DNA of 37,184 nt from Dehalococcoidia bacterium (GCA_011170325.1 DUEX01000008.1:18690-55873); one strand, 5' to 3'. Positions 28,951-36,660 are shown, numbered from the stretch's first letter. The notes: generated from the letters alone by a model not told the origin. A program made the numbers and translations.

Positions 28951-29076
28951 CTATCCAAGATTCTCGAAGATGCTATCTCTGTCAAAGCCGATAACCTTCA
29001 CGCTTTTTACACCCGCGTCAATTAAATGTACAGGCTTGAATCCACAGTTGACTAAAGTCCCCACTAGCTCACCCGC
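28951..29076 (-). other. In-frame open stretch beyond the stop codon of the FkbM gene
   Basis: After the TAG at 29077-29079 that ends the FkbM gene, the same frame stays open for 41 codons to another TAG at 28951-28953. The peptide reads like folded protein: AGELVGTLVNCGFKPVHLID then AGVKSVKVIGFDRDSIFENL. It has no start codon of its own before the Val codons and could be a lost C-terminal extension, a remnant of another gene, or a read-through product. Confidence 0.4.
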
Positions 29077-29817
29077 CTATCTGATGAAGATTGCATCACC
29101 CCATTTTACTTGCCCCTTTCTCGAGCAACAACAATTGTACATATTGAACAATGTGTACCCATAACCAGACAGGAAATTACATATCTCATAAAATAGTGCT
29201 TGCCCTTCGTATATAGGAACAAACAGAATCTCTGTATAGATCAATGAAACGGACCCTTGCCTGAGTTTTTCAGTTGCTCCCTCTAACGCCCTCAGCTCTC
29301 CACCTTGAATGTCCATTTTTAGTATCTGAATTTCATCAATAATCTCTTGTTTGCAAAAGTCATCTATCGTCGTTACAGCGACTTCGATTGTGGCAATATT
29401 TGTGACTAAATCTGGGGTAACCCAGTACCCCACATCATCCACCGTTGGCAATAGGGAGTTTGTGCCACTTGCTTGGTTAACGTAGAACTTCCTTCTACCA
29501 GCTTTGTTCGAAATGGCGAGCTGAATTGGCTTGACTAGACCATTCCCTTTAAACCTCCTGCGAAGCTCCTGAAACGATTCTGGAAACGGCTCAAAACTGT
29601 AAATTGTCGACTCAGGAAATGCGCTGCTGTATCTAACAGCAGTCTCACCAATATGTGCGCCTATATCCAATATTGTTTGTACTCGAGTGCCAGAAAGAAG
29701 CATTTGTTGGTCACGGAATGCATCCCTGCTACCTCTACAAGCCGCCACCATACGCCTTAGCACTGGCTTCGACCAATCAGGCATATGTCTAACCAATCCT
29801 GCTCTCAAAGTATCCAT
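29077..29817 (-). CDS. FkbM family methyltransferase
   Basis: A 246-residue protein: TILDIGAHIGETAVRYSSAF (motif I), IYSFEPFPESFQELRRRF, and ILKMDIQGGELRALEGA, the FkbM DIQGxE signature, ending KWGDAIFIR, which matches the usual wxDALFI end of the family. So it seems complete despite the open stretch after its stop. AAGGG lies just before the ATG. It is the first gene of the long - operon and probably modifies a sugar hydroxyl. Confidence 0.87.
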   Translation of the reverse strand: MDTLRAGLVRHMPDWSKPVLRRMVAACRGSRDAFRDQQMLLSGTRVQTILDIGAHIGETAVRYSSAFPESTIYSFEPFPESFQELRRRFKGNGLVKPIQLAISNKAGRRKFYVNQASGTNSLLPTVDDVGYWVTPDLVTNIATIEVAVTTIDDFCKQEIIDEIQILKMDIQGGELRALEGATEKLRQGSVSLIYTEILFVPIYEGQALFYEICNFLSGYGYTLFNMYNCCCSRKGQVKWGDAIFIR

Positions 29818-29874
29818 TTAACCCTTCCCCTTGTGCAAGAGAAAGTGCAAAATCTTTCCCAATATGGTATCATT

Positions 29875-29903
29875 ATTATACAATATTGTTTATAATCTAT
29901 GAA
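29875..29903 (-). promoter_or_regulatory. Candidate promoter for the - strand glycan operon
   Basis: On the - strand a TATAAT (plus 29875-29880) lies 17 bases after TTCATA (plus 29898-29903; 4 of 6 to TTGACA), upstream of the first gene of the operon in the only divergent gap available. The region is AT-rich, so a chance match is possible. Confidence 0.35.
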
Positions 29904-29971
29904 GCCGCTTCAATGGCAAGGCTGTTCATATTTAGATATCCTCGCTATTCCTTAGGGCAATCTTGGATGAA

Positions 29972-31330
29972 ATGAATTTGATTCTCATAACAATCGATTG
30001 TCTGAGAGCAGACCACCTAAGTTGCCTGGGCTATTCTAAGAGAACAACACCAAATCTAGATTATCTGGCTAGTAACGGTGCGCTTTTCACCCAAGCGATA
30101 TCAGTAAGCGACTGGACTCCGCAATCCTTCGTAGCTATACTTACCTCCACTTATCCCCAAATGTATCGAGGTGAGCTTCACATAACGAATCGCAGAACCA
30201 CCATCGCGCAGGTGCTAAAGGATCATGGTTATCACACAGCAGCATTTCACTCCAATCCATTTCTGTCCTCATATCATGGTTATCACAAGGGGTTTGATAC
30301 CTTTGATGACAGTATCCCGAAGAACCACCGCAAAAGCACACTGAGCAAAGCAAAGGAACTAGCCAAGAGCATAATGGGGACAAGCAGCAAACTGTATAAG
30401 GTTCTAATCCAAATACATGCAGCAACCATGGCCGCCAATCCAAGCGCTAAGGCTCAAGTCCTAAACAAAAAGGCAATATCATGGCTGCATGATAATCCGA
30501 ACAATTTCTTTCTCTGGATACACTACATGGATGTTCATGGCCCATATTATCCGCAAGGAATCATTTCGCCATTTGAGAGGTACCGTCTTTGGAAGCTCAA
30601 CCATCAAAAAGCACATACGCCGGAGGAAATAAATGAGCTTATTCATCTTTATGATGCTGAAGTTAGCTATGTCGATGAGATGATAGGCTCCTTTTGGCAC
30701 ATATTAAAACGAAACAATGTTCTAGACAATACTTTTGTCATCGTAACAGCAGACCACGGGGAGGAATTCATGGAACACGGGCATTACGGACACGGCTCAT
30801 ACCTATACGATGAATTAATCCATGTGCCTTTGATTATCGTTGGACCTGGGCTGGAAGGGCAAGTGATTAGCCAACAGGTCAGTCTCTTGGATTTGGCTCC
30901 GACTATCCTAGATATACTTAAGATCGAGAAACCCAAGGCTTTTCTAGGAAATAGCCTGTTCCCACTGATAAACGGAAATAGGGCAACAACTGGAAATTCG
31001 GAGGCCATAAGTGAGACTCAAAGTGAGCTAGATGTAACTACCAGACGTGGTATGAGACCACAGCTACAACTTGATGCCGAGCGGAGGATGATATCAATTA
31101 GAACCAGTAAATGGAAATACATTTACACTAAAGGCAAGCAAGATCAGCTATATGATTTGGAAGATGACCAAAATGAGACAAAGAATGTAATTGACATTAA
31201 GTCTGAAATCGCAGCAGAACTGAGAGCCAAGATAATGGCTCATATCGAGTTCAAAGATAAGAGCATACCTAACGAAGAAGCAGTAATCAAAGAGCGGGTT
31301 AGGCAATTAAGAGGCAGCGGAAAGATATGA
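29972..31330 (+). CDS. Sulfatase-fold (alkaline phosphatase superfamily) enzyme with Thr at the nucleophile position
   Basis: A 452-residue protein. LILITIDCLRADHLSCLGY has the two N-terminal metal Asp residues, TADHGEEFMEHGHYGHG is the DHG metal site, and DELIHVPLIIVGPG and YDLEDDQNETKNV are sulfatase-like. At the nucleophile the sequence is SDWTPQSFVAILTS: Thr49 stands where sulfatases have the formylglycine Cys of CxPxR, and the Arg is missing. It is therefore more likely a phospho- or phosphoglycerol-type transferase or hydrolase than a formylglycine sulfatase. I prefer ATG 29972 to the TTG at 29963. A lone + gene between two - operons; it could decorate or trim the glycan. Confidence 0.85.
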   Translation: MNLILITIDCLRADHLSCLGYSKRTTPNLDYLASNGALFTQAISVSDWTPQSFVAILTSTYPQMYRGELHITNRRTTIAQVLKDHGYHTAAFHSNPFLSSYHGYHKGFDTFDDSIPKNHRKSTLSKAKELAKSIMGTSSKLYKVLIQIHAATMAANPSAKAQVLNKKAISWLHDNPNNFFLWIHYMDVHGPYYPQGIISPFERYRLWKLNHQKAHTPEEINELIHLYDAEVSYVDEMIGSFWHILKRNNVLDNTFVIVTADHGEEFMEHGHYGHGSYLYDELIHVPLIIVGPGLEGQVISQQVSLLDLAPTILDILKIEKPKAFLGNSLFPLINGNRATTGNSEAISETQSELDVTTRRGMRPQLQLDAERRMISIRTSKWKYIYTKGKQDQLYDLEDDQNETKNVIDIKSEIAAELRAKIMAHIEFKDKSIPNEEAVIKERVRQLRGSGKI

Positions 31331-31449
31331 GTATACGAACTATTTCAATATTTTTAACGGCTCTAAATTTATCGTAACCTTCTTTTCTATAGCTATAAGA
31401 AGCAAATCATTTCTAATCTGACAAACTGAGACAATCAGGCAAATTCAAA

Positions 31450-33006
31450 TTATAGAAATCTACGCAATAACTTTTTTGCTGCCGTCAGGTTCATTCCCAA
31501 TCTTTGCTCTATTGCTAAAAGAAGCATAATATCTTCTTTATCAAAGCTCCTCGTTAACAGTACCGATATGGCATACGCTCCTAGAAACGCAATGAAAAGT
31601 AGTGGCAAAAGCCAGAATGGTATAACGCTAATTAGATTCCTAACCAGTGCATAAATGATGAGGACGAGGACAACCGATGCTATAGCCGGCTTCAGGTAGT
31701 TCTCAGTGAACGGGTGCATTTTAGAAAGCGAATACAGTCTTGCTGACCAGAGAAGGTTTCTCAGGGCAAAAGCCGAGGCTGTAGCGATGGCTGCGCCCAC
31801 TATTCCTAAAGGCGGTATCAGAGCAATATTTAAAGCAATGTTGGCAATTGTACTGATGAGTACTGACCACATTACGAATCGGGTTTCGCCCATAACTACC
31901 AAGGTGCTAATGGCAGAACCCAACACAGTATGAATGAAGAATCCTAACGATAAGATTTGTAAAGCAGAGGCTGCACCGACATAACGATAGCCAAACAGGA
32001 TATTCAGCGTAGCTTCAGGAAACAAGGCAAATATGAGGAAGACAGGCAAAGTGGCTGCGAATATCCACTTAGTTACAACTGCGTAGCTCCTTTTTATGTC
32101 CTCAATTTCATTCTTAGCGTATAACTGCGACATCAGCGGAACATAGAAGAAGCTCATTGCAGTAAAGACTATGGGAAGAGGACGCACGAGGGGTAACGCC
32201 GCATTATAAAGTCCAACATCACCCGGCGTCTTGAAAAAACCGATCATCAATGTATCTGTCCACACTGCCACGCTATTAAGCATAGCTACTGCACAAAGAG
32301 GCAGCGAGAAGAGCAAGAGTTCCTTTGTAACCAGACTAGAGGAAGCGCTTCTTTTCCCCCTCAGAGTCAAAGGCGGCTTCCTGACAGCATATACGACAAA
32401 AGCCATGCAGGTGAGCACAATAGAAGCCACAAAGGCATAGACTACCCCCACAAATTGAAAGTTAAGTAAGACAACTGCAACTAAGAGTAGGGGAAATAGT
32501 GCGCTTATTAAGATGTGTTGGAAATAAACGCTGGGTCCCGCTTTATCGAACCCCCTGAAGATAGAGGTGAGGAGATTGATTAAGACGAAAAAGGGAATGG
32601 CAATACAGAAGACCTTTAGAGGCGTAGACAACTCTGGGCTATGAAATACTTTTATCGAGATGAGGTCTGAGATGAAGAAAAGGACTAGAGAGAGGAAAAC
32701 GCTAGAAATAACAGCTACCTGCAAAGATGAAAGCACGACACCTCTAACCTTCCACTCATCTCCCTTGCCCCTATAGAAAGCGATTTGCCTTGTTGAACCG
32801 GAGTCCAGCCCCAGAGTAGCGATTAGGACTAAGATACTCACTATTACGAAGGCTAAGGAGTAAATGCCATATTCGCCTTGAGTTATATATCTGACAAGCA
32901 TGATTCTGCCGACAAGGCCAAGGAGCATTCCAATCACAGTCCCGATGAAGACTAGCACTGCCCCCTTGGCTATCTTGCGGAGGGCCTGATTCACGATTTC
33001 GGACAT
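31450..33006 (-). CDS. Wzx-type polysaccharide flippase (MOP superfamily)
   Basis: A 518-residue polytopic membrane protein with about 14 hydrophobic segments. It begins with an amphipathic helix (VNQALRKIAKGAVLVFIGTV) and then RIMLVRYITQGEYGIYSLAF, as in O-antigen and capsule repeat-unit flippases, with GLYNAALPLV and GVVYAF-like helices. It would move the lipid-linked glycan across the cytoplasmic membrane. I prefer the ATG at 33006 to the TTG at 33039 because a TATAAT box ends only 10 bases upstream. It is convergent with the sulfatase-fold gene. No Wzy or Wzz is seen near it. Confidence 0.9.
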   Translation of the reverse strand: MSEIVNQALRKIAKGAVLVFIGTVIGMLLGLVGRIMLVRYITQGEYGIYSLAFVIVSILVLIATLGLDSGSTRQIAFYRGKGDEWKVRGVVLSSLQVAVISSVFLSLVLFFISDLISIKVFHSPELSTPLKVFCIAIPFFVLINLLTSIFRGFDKAGPSVYFQHILISALFPLLLVAVVLLNFQFVGVVYAFVASIVLTCMAFVVYAVRKPPLTLRGKRSASSSLVTKELLLFSLPLCAVAMLNSVAVWTDTLMIGFFKTPGDVGLYNAALPLVRPLPIVFTAMSFFYVPLMSQLYAKNEIEDIKRSYAVVTKWIFAATLPVFLIFALFPEATLNILFGYRYVGAASALQILSLGFFIHTVLGSAISTLVVMGETRFVMWSVLISTIANIALNIALIPPLGIVGAAIATASAFALRNLLWSARLYSLSKMHPFTENYLKPAIASVVLVLIIYALVRNLISVIPFWLLPLLFIAFLGAYAISVLLTRSFDKEDIMLLLAIEQRLGMNLTAAKKLLRRFL

Positions 33007-33016
33007 AACAGTGGCT

Positions 33017-33045
33017 ATTATAAGGTAACACTGTGCCAAGGTAAA
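33017..33045 (-). promoter_or_regulatory. Candidate promoter for wzx, implying a near-leaderless transcript
   Basis: On the - strand TTTACC (plus 33040-33045, 4 of 6 to TTGACA) is followed after exactly 17 bases by a perfect TATAAT (plus 33017-33022). The ATG lies 10 bases further, and there is no Shine-Dalgarno site, so transcription would begin at or just before the start codon. Confidence 0.5.
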
Positions 33046-33117
33046 TAGTGCTCTCGTTCAGATAGATAGGTGACATCATGTTACTCAGAATGCAGCACAC
33101 CTTATCCTCGGTCCCAT

Positions 33118-33192
33118 GTCATTGCGAGCGAAGCAATCTTATGGTTGCTCCTCCTTTGAGATTGCTTCAGCACTCGCGTGCCTCGCAATGAC
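33118..33192. repeat. Dispersed imperfect palindrome, GTCATTGCGAG type
   Basis: GTCATTGCGAG at 33118-33128 pairs with CTCGCAATGAC at 33182-33192, and GAAGCAATCT at 33130-33139 pairs with AGATTGCTTC at 33159-33168; a 13-base bulge lies in the right arm. The GTCATTGCGAGCGAAGCAATCT core is a repeat motif I recognise from many bacterial genomes, usually intergenic and non-coding. Confidence 0.8.
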
Positions 33193-33202
33193 AAAAGAGC
33201 AA

Positions 33203-33236
33203 ACGTAGGGACAGACCTTCAGGTCTGTCCCTACGT
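33203..33236. repeat. Perfect 16-base palindrome, possible hairpin
   Basis: ACGTAGGGACAGACCT at 33203-33218 is followed by TC and then its exact reverse complement at 33221-33236. The stem would have about 15 pairs and a 4-base loop. It sits 10 bases beyond the previous palindrome and no T-run follows, so a mobile or protein-binding repeat is more likely than an intrinsic terminator. Confidence 0.8.
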
Positions 33237-33285
33237 CCCTAAAAGAAGAAAGATATGTCAGCAAGTAGCGAACAAGTACACGGGC

Positions 33286-33314
33286 TTGACAAGATGTGTT
33301 TAATGAGATATAAT
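33286..33314 (+). promoter_or_regulatory. Consensus sigma-70 promoter for the sulfate-activation operon
   Basis: TTGACA (33286-33291), 17-base spacer, TATAAT (33309-33314): both hexamers are perfect consensus. Transcription would start near 33321 and run through a leader of about 120 bases into the ribbon-helix-helix gene. A perfect promoter often needs a repressor or an operator close by. Confidence 0.8.
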
Positions 33315-33348
33315 TAACGCTAAGATTGACAGGGCTTGCTGGGGTTAG

Positions 33349-33377
33349 TTAAGAAAGTCATTGCAATGAAATATAAT
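33349..33377 (+). promoter_or_regulatory. Possible second promoter or duplicated -10 region
   Basis: TTAAGA (33349-33354), 17 bases, TATAAT (33372-33377). The stretch AATGAAATATAATTAT at 33365-33380 repeats AATGAGATATAATTAA at 33302-33317 (14 of 16 bases) exactly 63 bases downstream. The -35 is weak, so this may be a repeat or operator copy rather than an active promoter. Confidence 0.3.
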
Positions 33378-33441
33378 TATACATGGGTAGTAAAGACTGC
33401 CGAGTTGGTTAACACTAATCAAGACTCAAAGGAGGTATGCT

Positions 33442-33666
33442 ATGGGTGAAGAGGAAAGGAGGTTTACCACGGTTTCTATACCAACGCCGCTATTCAGGAA
33501 AGTCGAGGAGCGCATTAAGGGGACGGGCTTCACCTCAGTGTCAAGCTATGTTACCTACGTGCTGAGGGAGGTGGTCTCTGAGGAAGAGGAGGAAGCTGAG
33601 CCGTTTACCAAGGAAGACGAGGAGAGAGTAAAGGAAAGGCTGAGGGCGCTGGGATACCTAGATTAA
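33442..33666 (+). CDS. Small ribbon-helix-helix-like protein
   Basis: A 74-residue protein. Residues 6-48 (RRFTTVSIPTPLFRKVEERI, then SSYVTYVLREVV) have the strand-helix-helix pattern of CopG/Arc-type DNA-binding domains. An acidic stretch EEEEEAEPF leads into the tail EDEERVKERLRALGYLD. A strong AAAGGAGG site precedes the ATG. As first gene behind a consensus promoter, it could regulate this operon, perhaps its own; that is inference. The tail resembles the ends of sulfatase/phosphodiesterase proteins, discussed in the findings. Confidence 0.75.
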   Translation: MGEEERRFTTVSIPTPLFRKVEERIKGTGFTSVSSYVTYVLREVVSEEEEEAEPFTKEDEERVKERLRALGYLD

Positions 33667-33670
33667 GGGT

Positions 33671-33697
33671 TAGAGGTCAAAGGTCAAAAGTTAGAGA
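33671..33697 (+). repeat. Short degenerate TTAGAGGTCAAAGGTCAAAAG repeat
   Basis: TTAGAGGTCAAAGGTCAAAAG then TTAGAGATT is a small tandem run of about 8-base units in the gap between the ribbon-helix-helix gene and tauE. It leaves no clear ribosome-binding site for tauE. Similar low-complexity sequence lies between cysD and cysN. Confidence 0.5.
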
Positions 33698-33699
33698 TT

Positions 33700-34494
33700 A
33701 TGGAAAGGTGGGTATCGCTTTCAGTCTTCCTCACCATAGGTTTTTTTGCCCAATTTATTGACGGCACAGTTGGCATGGGCTATGGGGCTTTTTCCGCATC
33801 ATTACTCATCGGCATGGGGATTATGCCGGCTCTTGCCAGTGCCAGCATTCACACTGCGGAGATAGCTGTCTCCTTTTTTTCCGGCGTCTCCCATTTAAGA
33901 TTTGGCAATGTCAAAAAGGAATGGCTCCTGCTTTTAGTCATCCCAGGGGCTGTAGGAGGAGCTCTGGGAGCATATTTCTTAGCTTCCATACCCGGGGGCA
34001 CCATAAAACCTTTCATCGCTGGCTTTCTCCTCCTCATGGGCGTAGTCATCCTTTATAGATTTGTGCCACCAAAGAGGATCCCCTCTCCTTCGCGCCTTTC
34101 TGTAGCTTTATCTAATCCAAAAATTTCCTCTCACAAGATCTCAGCCCTTGGCTTTATCGCTTCTTTTTTCGACGCTGTAGGTGGAGGAGGTTGGGGACCT
34201 ATCGCCACGCCCGGTCTTATTCTTACTGAGAATACAGAGCCGCGGAAGGTCATCGGCACTATCAATCTGGCAGAGTTCTTCATCACCATAGTTATAGCTA
34301 TAACCTTTTTCATAGTTTTGGGGACAGAAGAATATGACTGGAGCATGATTGGCATGCTGCTCATAGGCGGTGCTATGGCAGCACCCTTAGCCGCTTACTT
34401 ATGCAAGAGGCTACCTGCCAGAATGCTGGGTATATTGGTGGGCACAGCCCTTATCGGATTTAATGTGAGAACACTTCTGATAGCGCTGTTATGA
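33700..34494 (+). CDS. TauE/SafE family sulfite/organosulfur permease
   Basis: A 264-residue membrane protein with about eight hydrophobic segments and duplicated Gly-rich halves: GFFAQFIDGTVGMGYGAFSA near the N-terminus and ASFFDAVGGGGWGPIATPGL in the second half are hallmarks of TauE/SafE proteins. Family members export sulfite or sulfoacetate or import sulfate-like ions. Position before cysD suggests movement of sulfate or sulfite; the direction cannot be read. Start ATG 33700 lacks a good ribosome site, so coupling from the upstream gene is possible. Confidence 0.9.
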   Translation: MERWVSLSVFLTIGFFAQFIDGTVGMGYGAFSASLLIGMGIMPALASASIHTAEIAVSFFSGVSHLRFGNVKKEWLLLLVIPGAVGGALGAYFLASIPGGTIKPFIAGFLLLMGVVILYRFVPPKRIPSPSRLSVALSNPKISSHKISALGFIASFFDAVGGGGWGPIATPGLILTENTEPRKVIGTINLAEFFITIVIAITFFIVLGTEEYDWSMIGMLLIGGAMAAPLAAYLCKRLPARMLGILVGTALIGFNVRTLLIALL

Positions 34495-34514
34495 AGTTAT
34501 AGGAGGTAGCTCAG

Positions 34515-35315
34515 ATGTTGGAATTAAAGGACTTAGAAAACAGAAGTATCTATATACTGAGGGAGGCCTATGCCGAATTTAAGAGACCAGCGGTTCTGTG
34601 GAGCACCGGGAAGGATAGCACCGCTACCCTTTGGCTGTGCAAGAAGGCATTCTTTGGCAAGATCCCATTCCCTGTAATCCACATAGACACTACCTACAAG
34701 TTCAAGCAGATGTATGCCTTCAGGAACAATCTGGCCAAGGAATGGGGGATGAACCTGATAGTGGCCAGAAACGAGGAGGCGATTAAAGAAGGGGTTGGCC
34801 CCAAGGATGGGAAATTCGAGTGTTGCACCAGCTTAAAAACACAGGCTTTGATGAGCTGCCTCGAGGAGAACAGGTTTGATGCCTTGATCCTAGCCATAAG
34901 AAGGGATGAGCACGGAATTCGAGCCAAGGAGAGGTATTTCTCCCCCCGGGACGAAGACTTCAAATGGAATTACAAGGACCAGCCGCTGGAGATGTGGGAC
35001 CAATATCAAAGCACAACTGAGGATAAGACCCACACCAGGGTCCATCCCATCCTCCACTGGAGAGAATTGGATGTCTGGGAATATGTAAAGCAGGAGAATC
35101 TCCCGGTAAATCCAATGTACTTTGCCAAGGATGGCAAGAGGTACCGCAGCTTAGGATGCGAGCCTTGTACTTCCACTATCGACTCTGATGCCAAAACTAT
35201 AGAAGAGATAGTGGAGGAACTAAAGGTAACCAAAATAGCAGAGAGGTCTGGCAGGGCTCAGGACAAGGAGAAGGCATTCACCATGCAAAAACTCCGTGCA
35301 TTGGGCTACATGTAG
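34515..35315 (+). CDS. cysD: Sulfate adenylyltransferase subunit 2 (CysD-type)
   Basis: A 266-residue PP-loop ATP pyrophosphatase. PAVLWSTGKDSTATLWL carries the PP-loop (STGKDS at 30-35; SGGKDS is usual), followed by HIDTTYKFKQMYAFRN, AIRRDEHGIRAKERYFSPRD, HTRVHPILHWRELDVWEY and RSLGCEPCTSTI, all typical of CysD. It adenylates sulfate to APS, with CysN supplying GTP energy. The tail ends MQKLRALGYM. GGAGG is close before the ATG. The CysD-like family also includes PAPS reductases, but the CysN partner downstream settles the call. Confidence 0.93.
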   Translation: MLELKDLENRSIYILREAYAEFKRPAVLWSTGKDSTATLWLCKKAFFGKIPFPVIHIDTTYKFKQMYAFRNNLAKEWGMNLIVARNEEAIKEGVGPKDGKFECCTSLKTQALMSCLEENRFDALILAIRRDEHGIRAKERYFSPRDEDFKWNYKDQPLEMWDQYQSTTEDKTHTRVHPILHWRELDVWEYVKQENLPVNPMYFAKDGKRYRSLGCEPCTSTIDSDAKTIEEIVEELKVTKIAERSGRAQDKEKAFTMQKLRALGYM

Positions 35316-35323
35316 GCAAAAGG

Positions 35324-35430
35324 CAAAGGTTAAAGATAAAAATGCAAAATGACAAGTTAAAATTCAAAGGTTCTTCAGGGCTATTTTTCTCTTTTGCATT
35401 GTCATTTCGACTTTTAACTCTTAAACTTTG
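35324..35430. repeat. Long imperfect inverted repeat in the cysD-cysN gap
   Basis: Bases 35324-35355 (CAAAGGTTAAAGATAAAAAT and onward to GACAA) and 35399-35430 are reverse complements at 24 of 32 positions without gaps, around a 43-base loop in which a few more pairs can form. It fills almost all of the 139-base gap before the cysN ribosome site. It is low-complexity and AT-rich, and could form an mRNA hairpin that sets the ratio of cysD to cysN product or be a dispersed repeat. Confidence 0.55.
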
Positions 35431-35454
35431 GTTTAATCTGCAAGGAGGAACAGA

Positions 35455-36660
35455 ATGAATGTAAATGTAGTCATAGTTGGGCACGTAGACCACGGTAAGT
35501 CCACTTTGATAGGCAGGCTCCTCTATGATTCTGACAGCATAACAGAAGGGCGGGTAGAAGAGATACAAAGGCTGGCTGAGGAATATAAGAGGAGGTTTGA
35601 GTTTGCCTACTTCCTCGACTCCTTTGATGATGAGCTAAAGGAGGAGAGGACCATAGATACCACCGGGGTGATGTTCAAAGGCAAAAATTTATATAGTGTA
35701 ACTGATGTGCCAGGCCACAAGGAGTTCATAAAAAACATGCTCACCGGTGCTTCTCACGCCGATGTGGCTGTCTTGGTTGTAGCCGCTGAGGAAGGCATTC
35801 AAGAGCAGACGGGAAGACATGCCTTCCTGATACATATGCTGGGCATAAAGCGGCTCTTCGTAGTGATAAATAAGATGGACGCTGTTGATTACAGGGAAGA
35901 GGCCTTCCAGGATATCAAGAATGAGGTAGCCCAACTCCTAGCTTCGTTTGGTTACCACCACGTGGATTTCATCCCTGGTTCAGCAATGGAGGGAGACAAC
36001 ATTTACAAAAGGTCAAAGCGGATGGAGTGGTACCACGGTCACACTTTAATAGAAGCACTGGACGGAGTGAAGCTAAGTAAGCAGTCCAAACCACTCAGAT
36101 TCGCCGTCCAAGACACATACCTGGTTGACTCTGACAAAGTTATCGTGGGAAGAGTTGAATCCGGTACCTTGCGGAGGGGCGATGAGGTGGTCTTCCATCC
36201 CTCTGAGGTTAAGGGGAAAATAGAGAAGATAAAGATACTCGAGGGTGAGCTGGAGAAGGCAGAAGCAGGGGATAGCATAGGAATCGTCGCCAGCTGTGAG
36301 CCAAAGCGAGGAGATGTTTGTGGGCTGGTGGAAAATCCCCCCGTGCCCACAGAGGAGTTCTTAGGCGAAGCCGTTTTGTTAGATAATAGCGTGAGAAAAG
36401 GCGACGTGGTGGAGTTGAGGTGCGGCACCCGAAGGGTCAAGTGCGAGATAAAAGAGATACAAGAGAAAATAAACTCGGAGACCGGTGAGGTAATGGCTAA
36501 ATACCCTGACTATATAAGCCAGCACGAGGCAGCCACTATCCTCTTTGCCACCGAACCCCTGGTAGTGGAGAAATTCTCTGACATCCCAGAGCTGGGTAGA
36601 TTCGTTCTGGTGCAGGATAGGAATATCGGCGCCGGTGTAGTTTTGGAGGTACCGAAATGA
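35455..36660 (+). CDS. cysN: Sulfate adenylyltransferase subunit 1, GTPase (CysN-type)
   Basis: A 401-residue elongation-factor-like GTPase. G1 GHVDHGKST at 9-17, the switch sequence [12 protein letters not shown]3 DVPGHKEF at 84-91 and G4 NKMD at 139-142 are intact. Typical CysN proteins are about 470 residues, and some carry a C-terminal APS kinase; this one is shorter and has no kinase domain. With CysD it forms APS from sulfate and ATP, driven by GTP. AAGGAGG precedes the ATG; its stop overlaps the next ATG (ATGA), so the phosphodiesterase is translated with it. Confidence 0.93.
   Translation: MNVNVVIVGHVDHGKSTLIGRLLYDSDSITEGRVEEIQRLAEEYKRRFEFAYFLDSFDDELKEERTIDTTGVMFKGKNLYSVTDVPGHKEFIKNMLTGASHADVAVLVVAAEEGIQEQTGRHAFLIHMLGIKRLFVVINKMDAVDYREEAFQDIKNEVAQLLASFGYHHVDFIPGSAMEGDNIYKRSKRMEWYHGHTLIEALDGVKLSKQSKPLRFAVQDTYLVDSDKVIVGRVESGTLRRGDEVVFHPSEVKGKIEKIKILEGELEKAEAGDSIGIVASCEPKRGDVCGLVENPPVPTEEFLGEAVLLDNSVRKGDVVELRCGTRRVKCEIKEIQEKINSETGEVMAKYPDYISQHEAATILFATEPLVVEKFSDIPELGRFVLVQDRNIGAGVVLEVPK

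Noticed and set aside
29972-31330. Arylsulfatase removing sulfate from a glycan
   Set aside because: The formylglycine CxPxR signature is absent (WTPQS), so the usual sulfatase mechanism is not supported, although the fold is.
31379-31402. Bidirectional terminator CTTCTT...AAGAAG between the convergent sulfatase-fold and wzx genes
   Set aside because: The stem is only six pairs of weak composition with a 12-base loop and no T-run at the right place on either strand.
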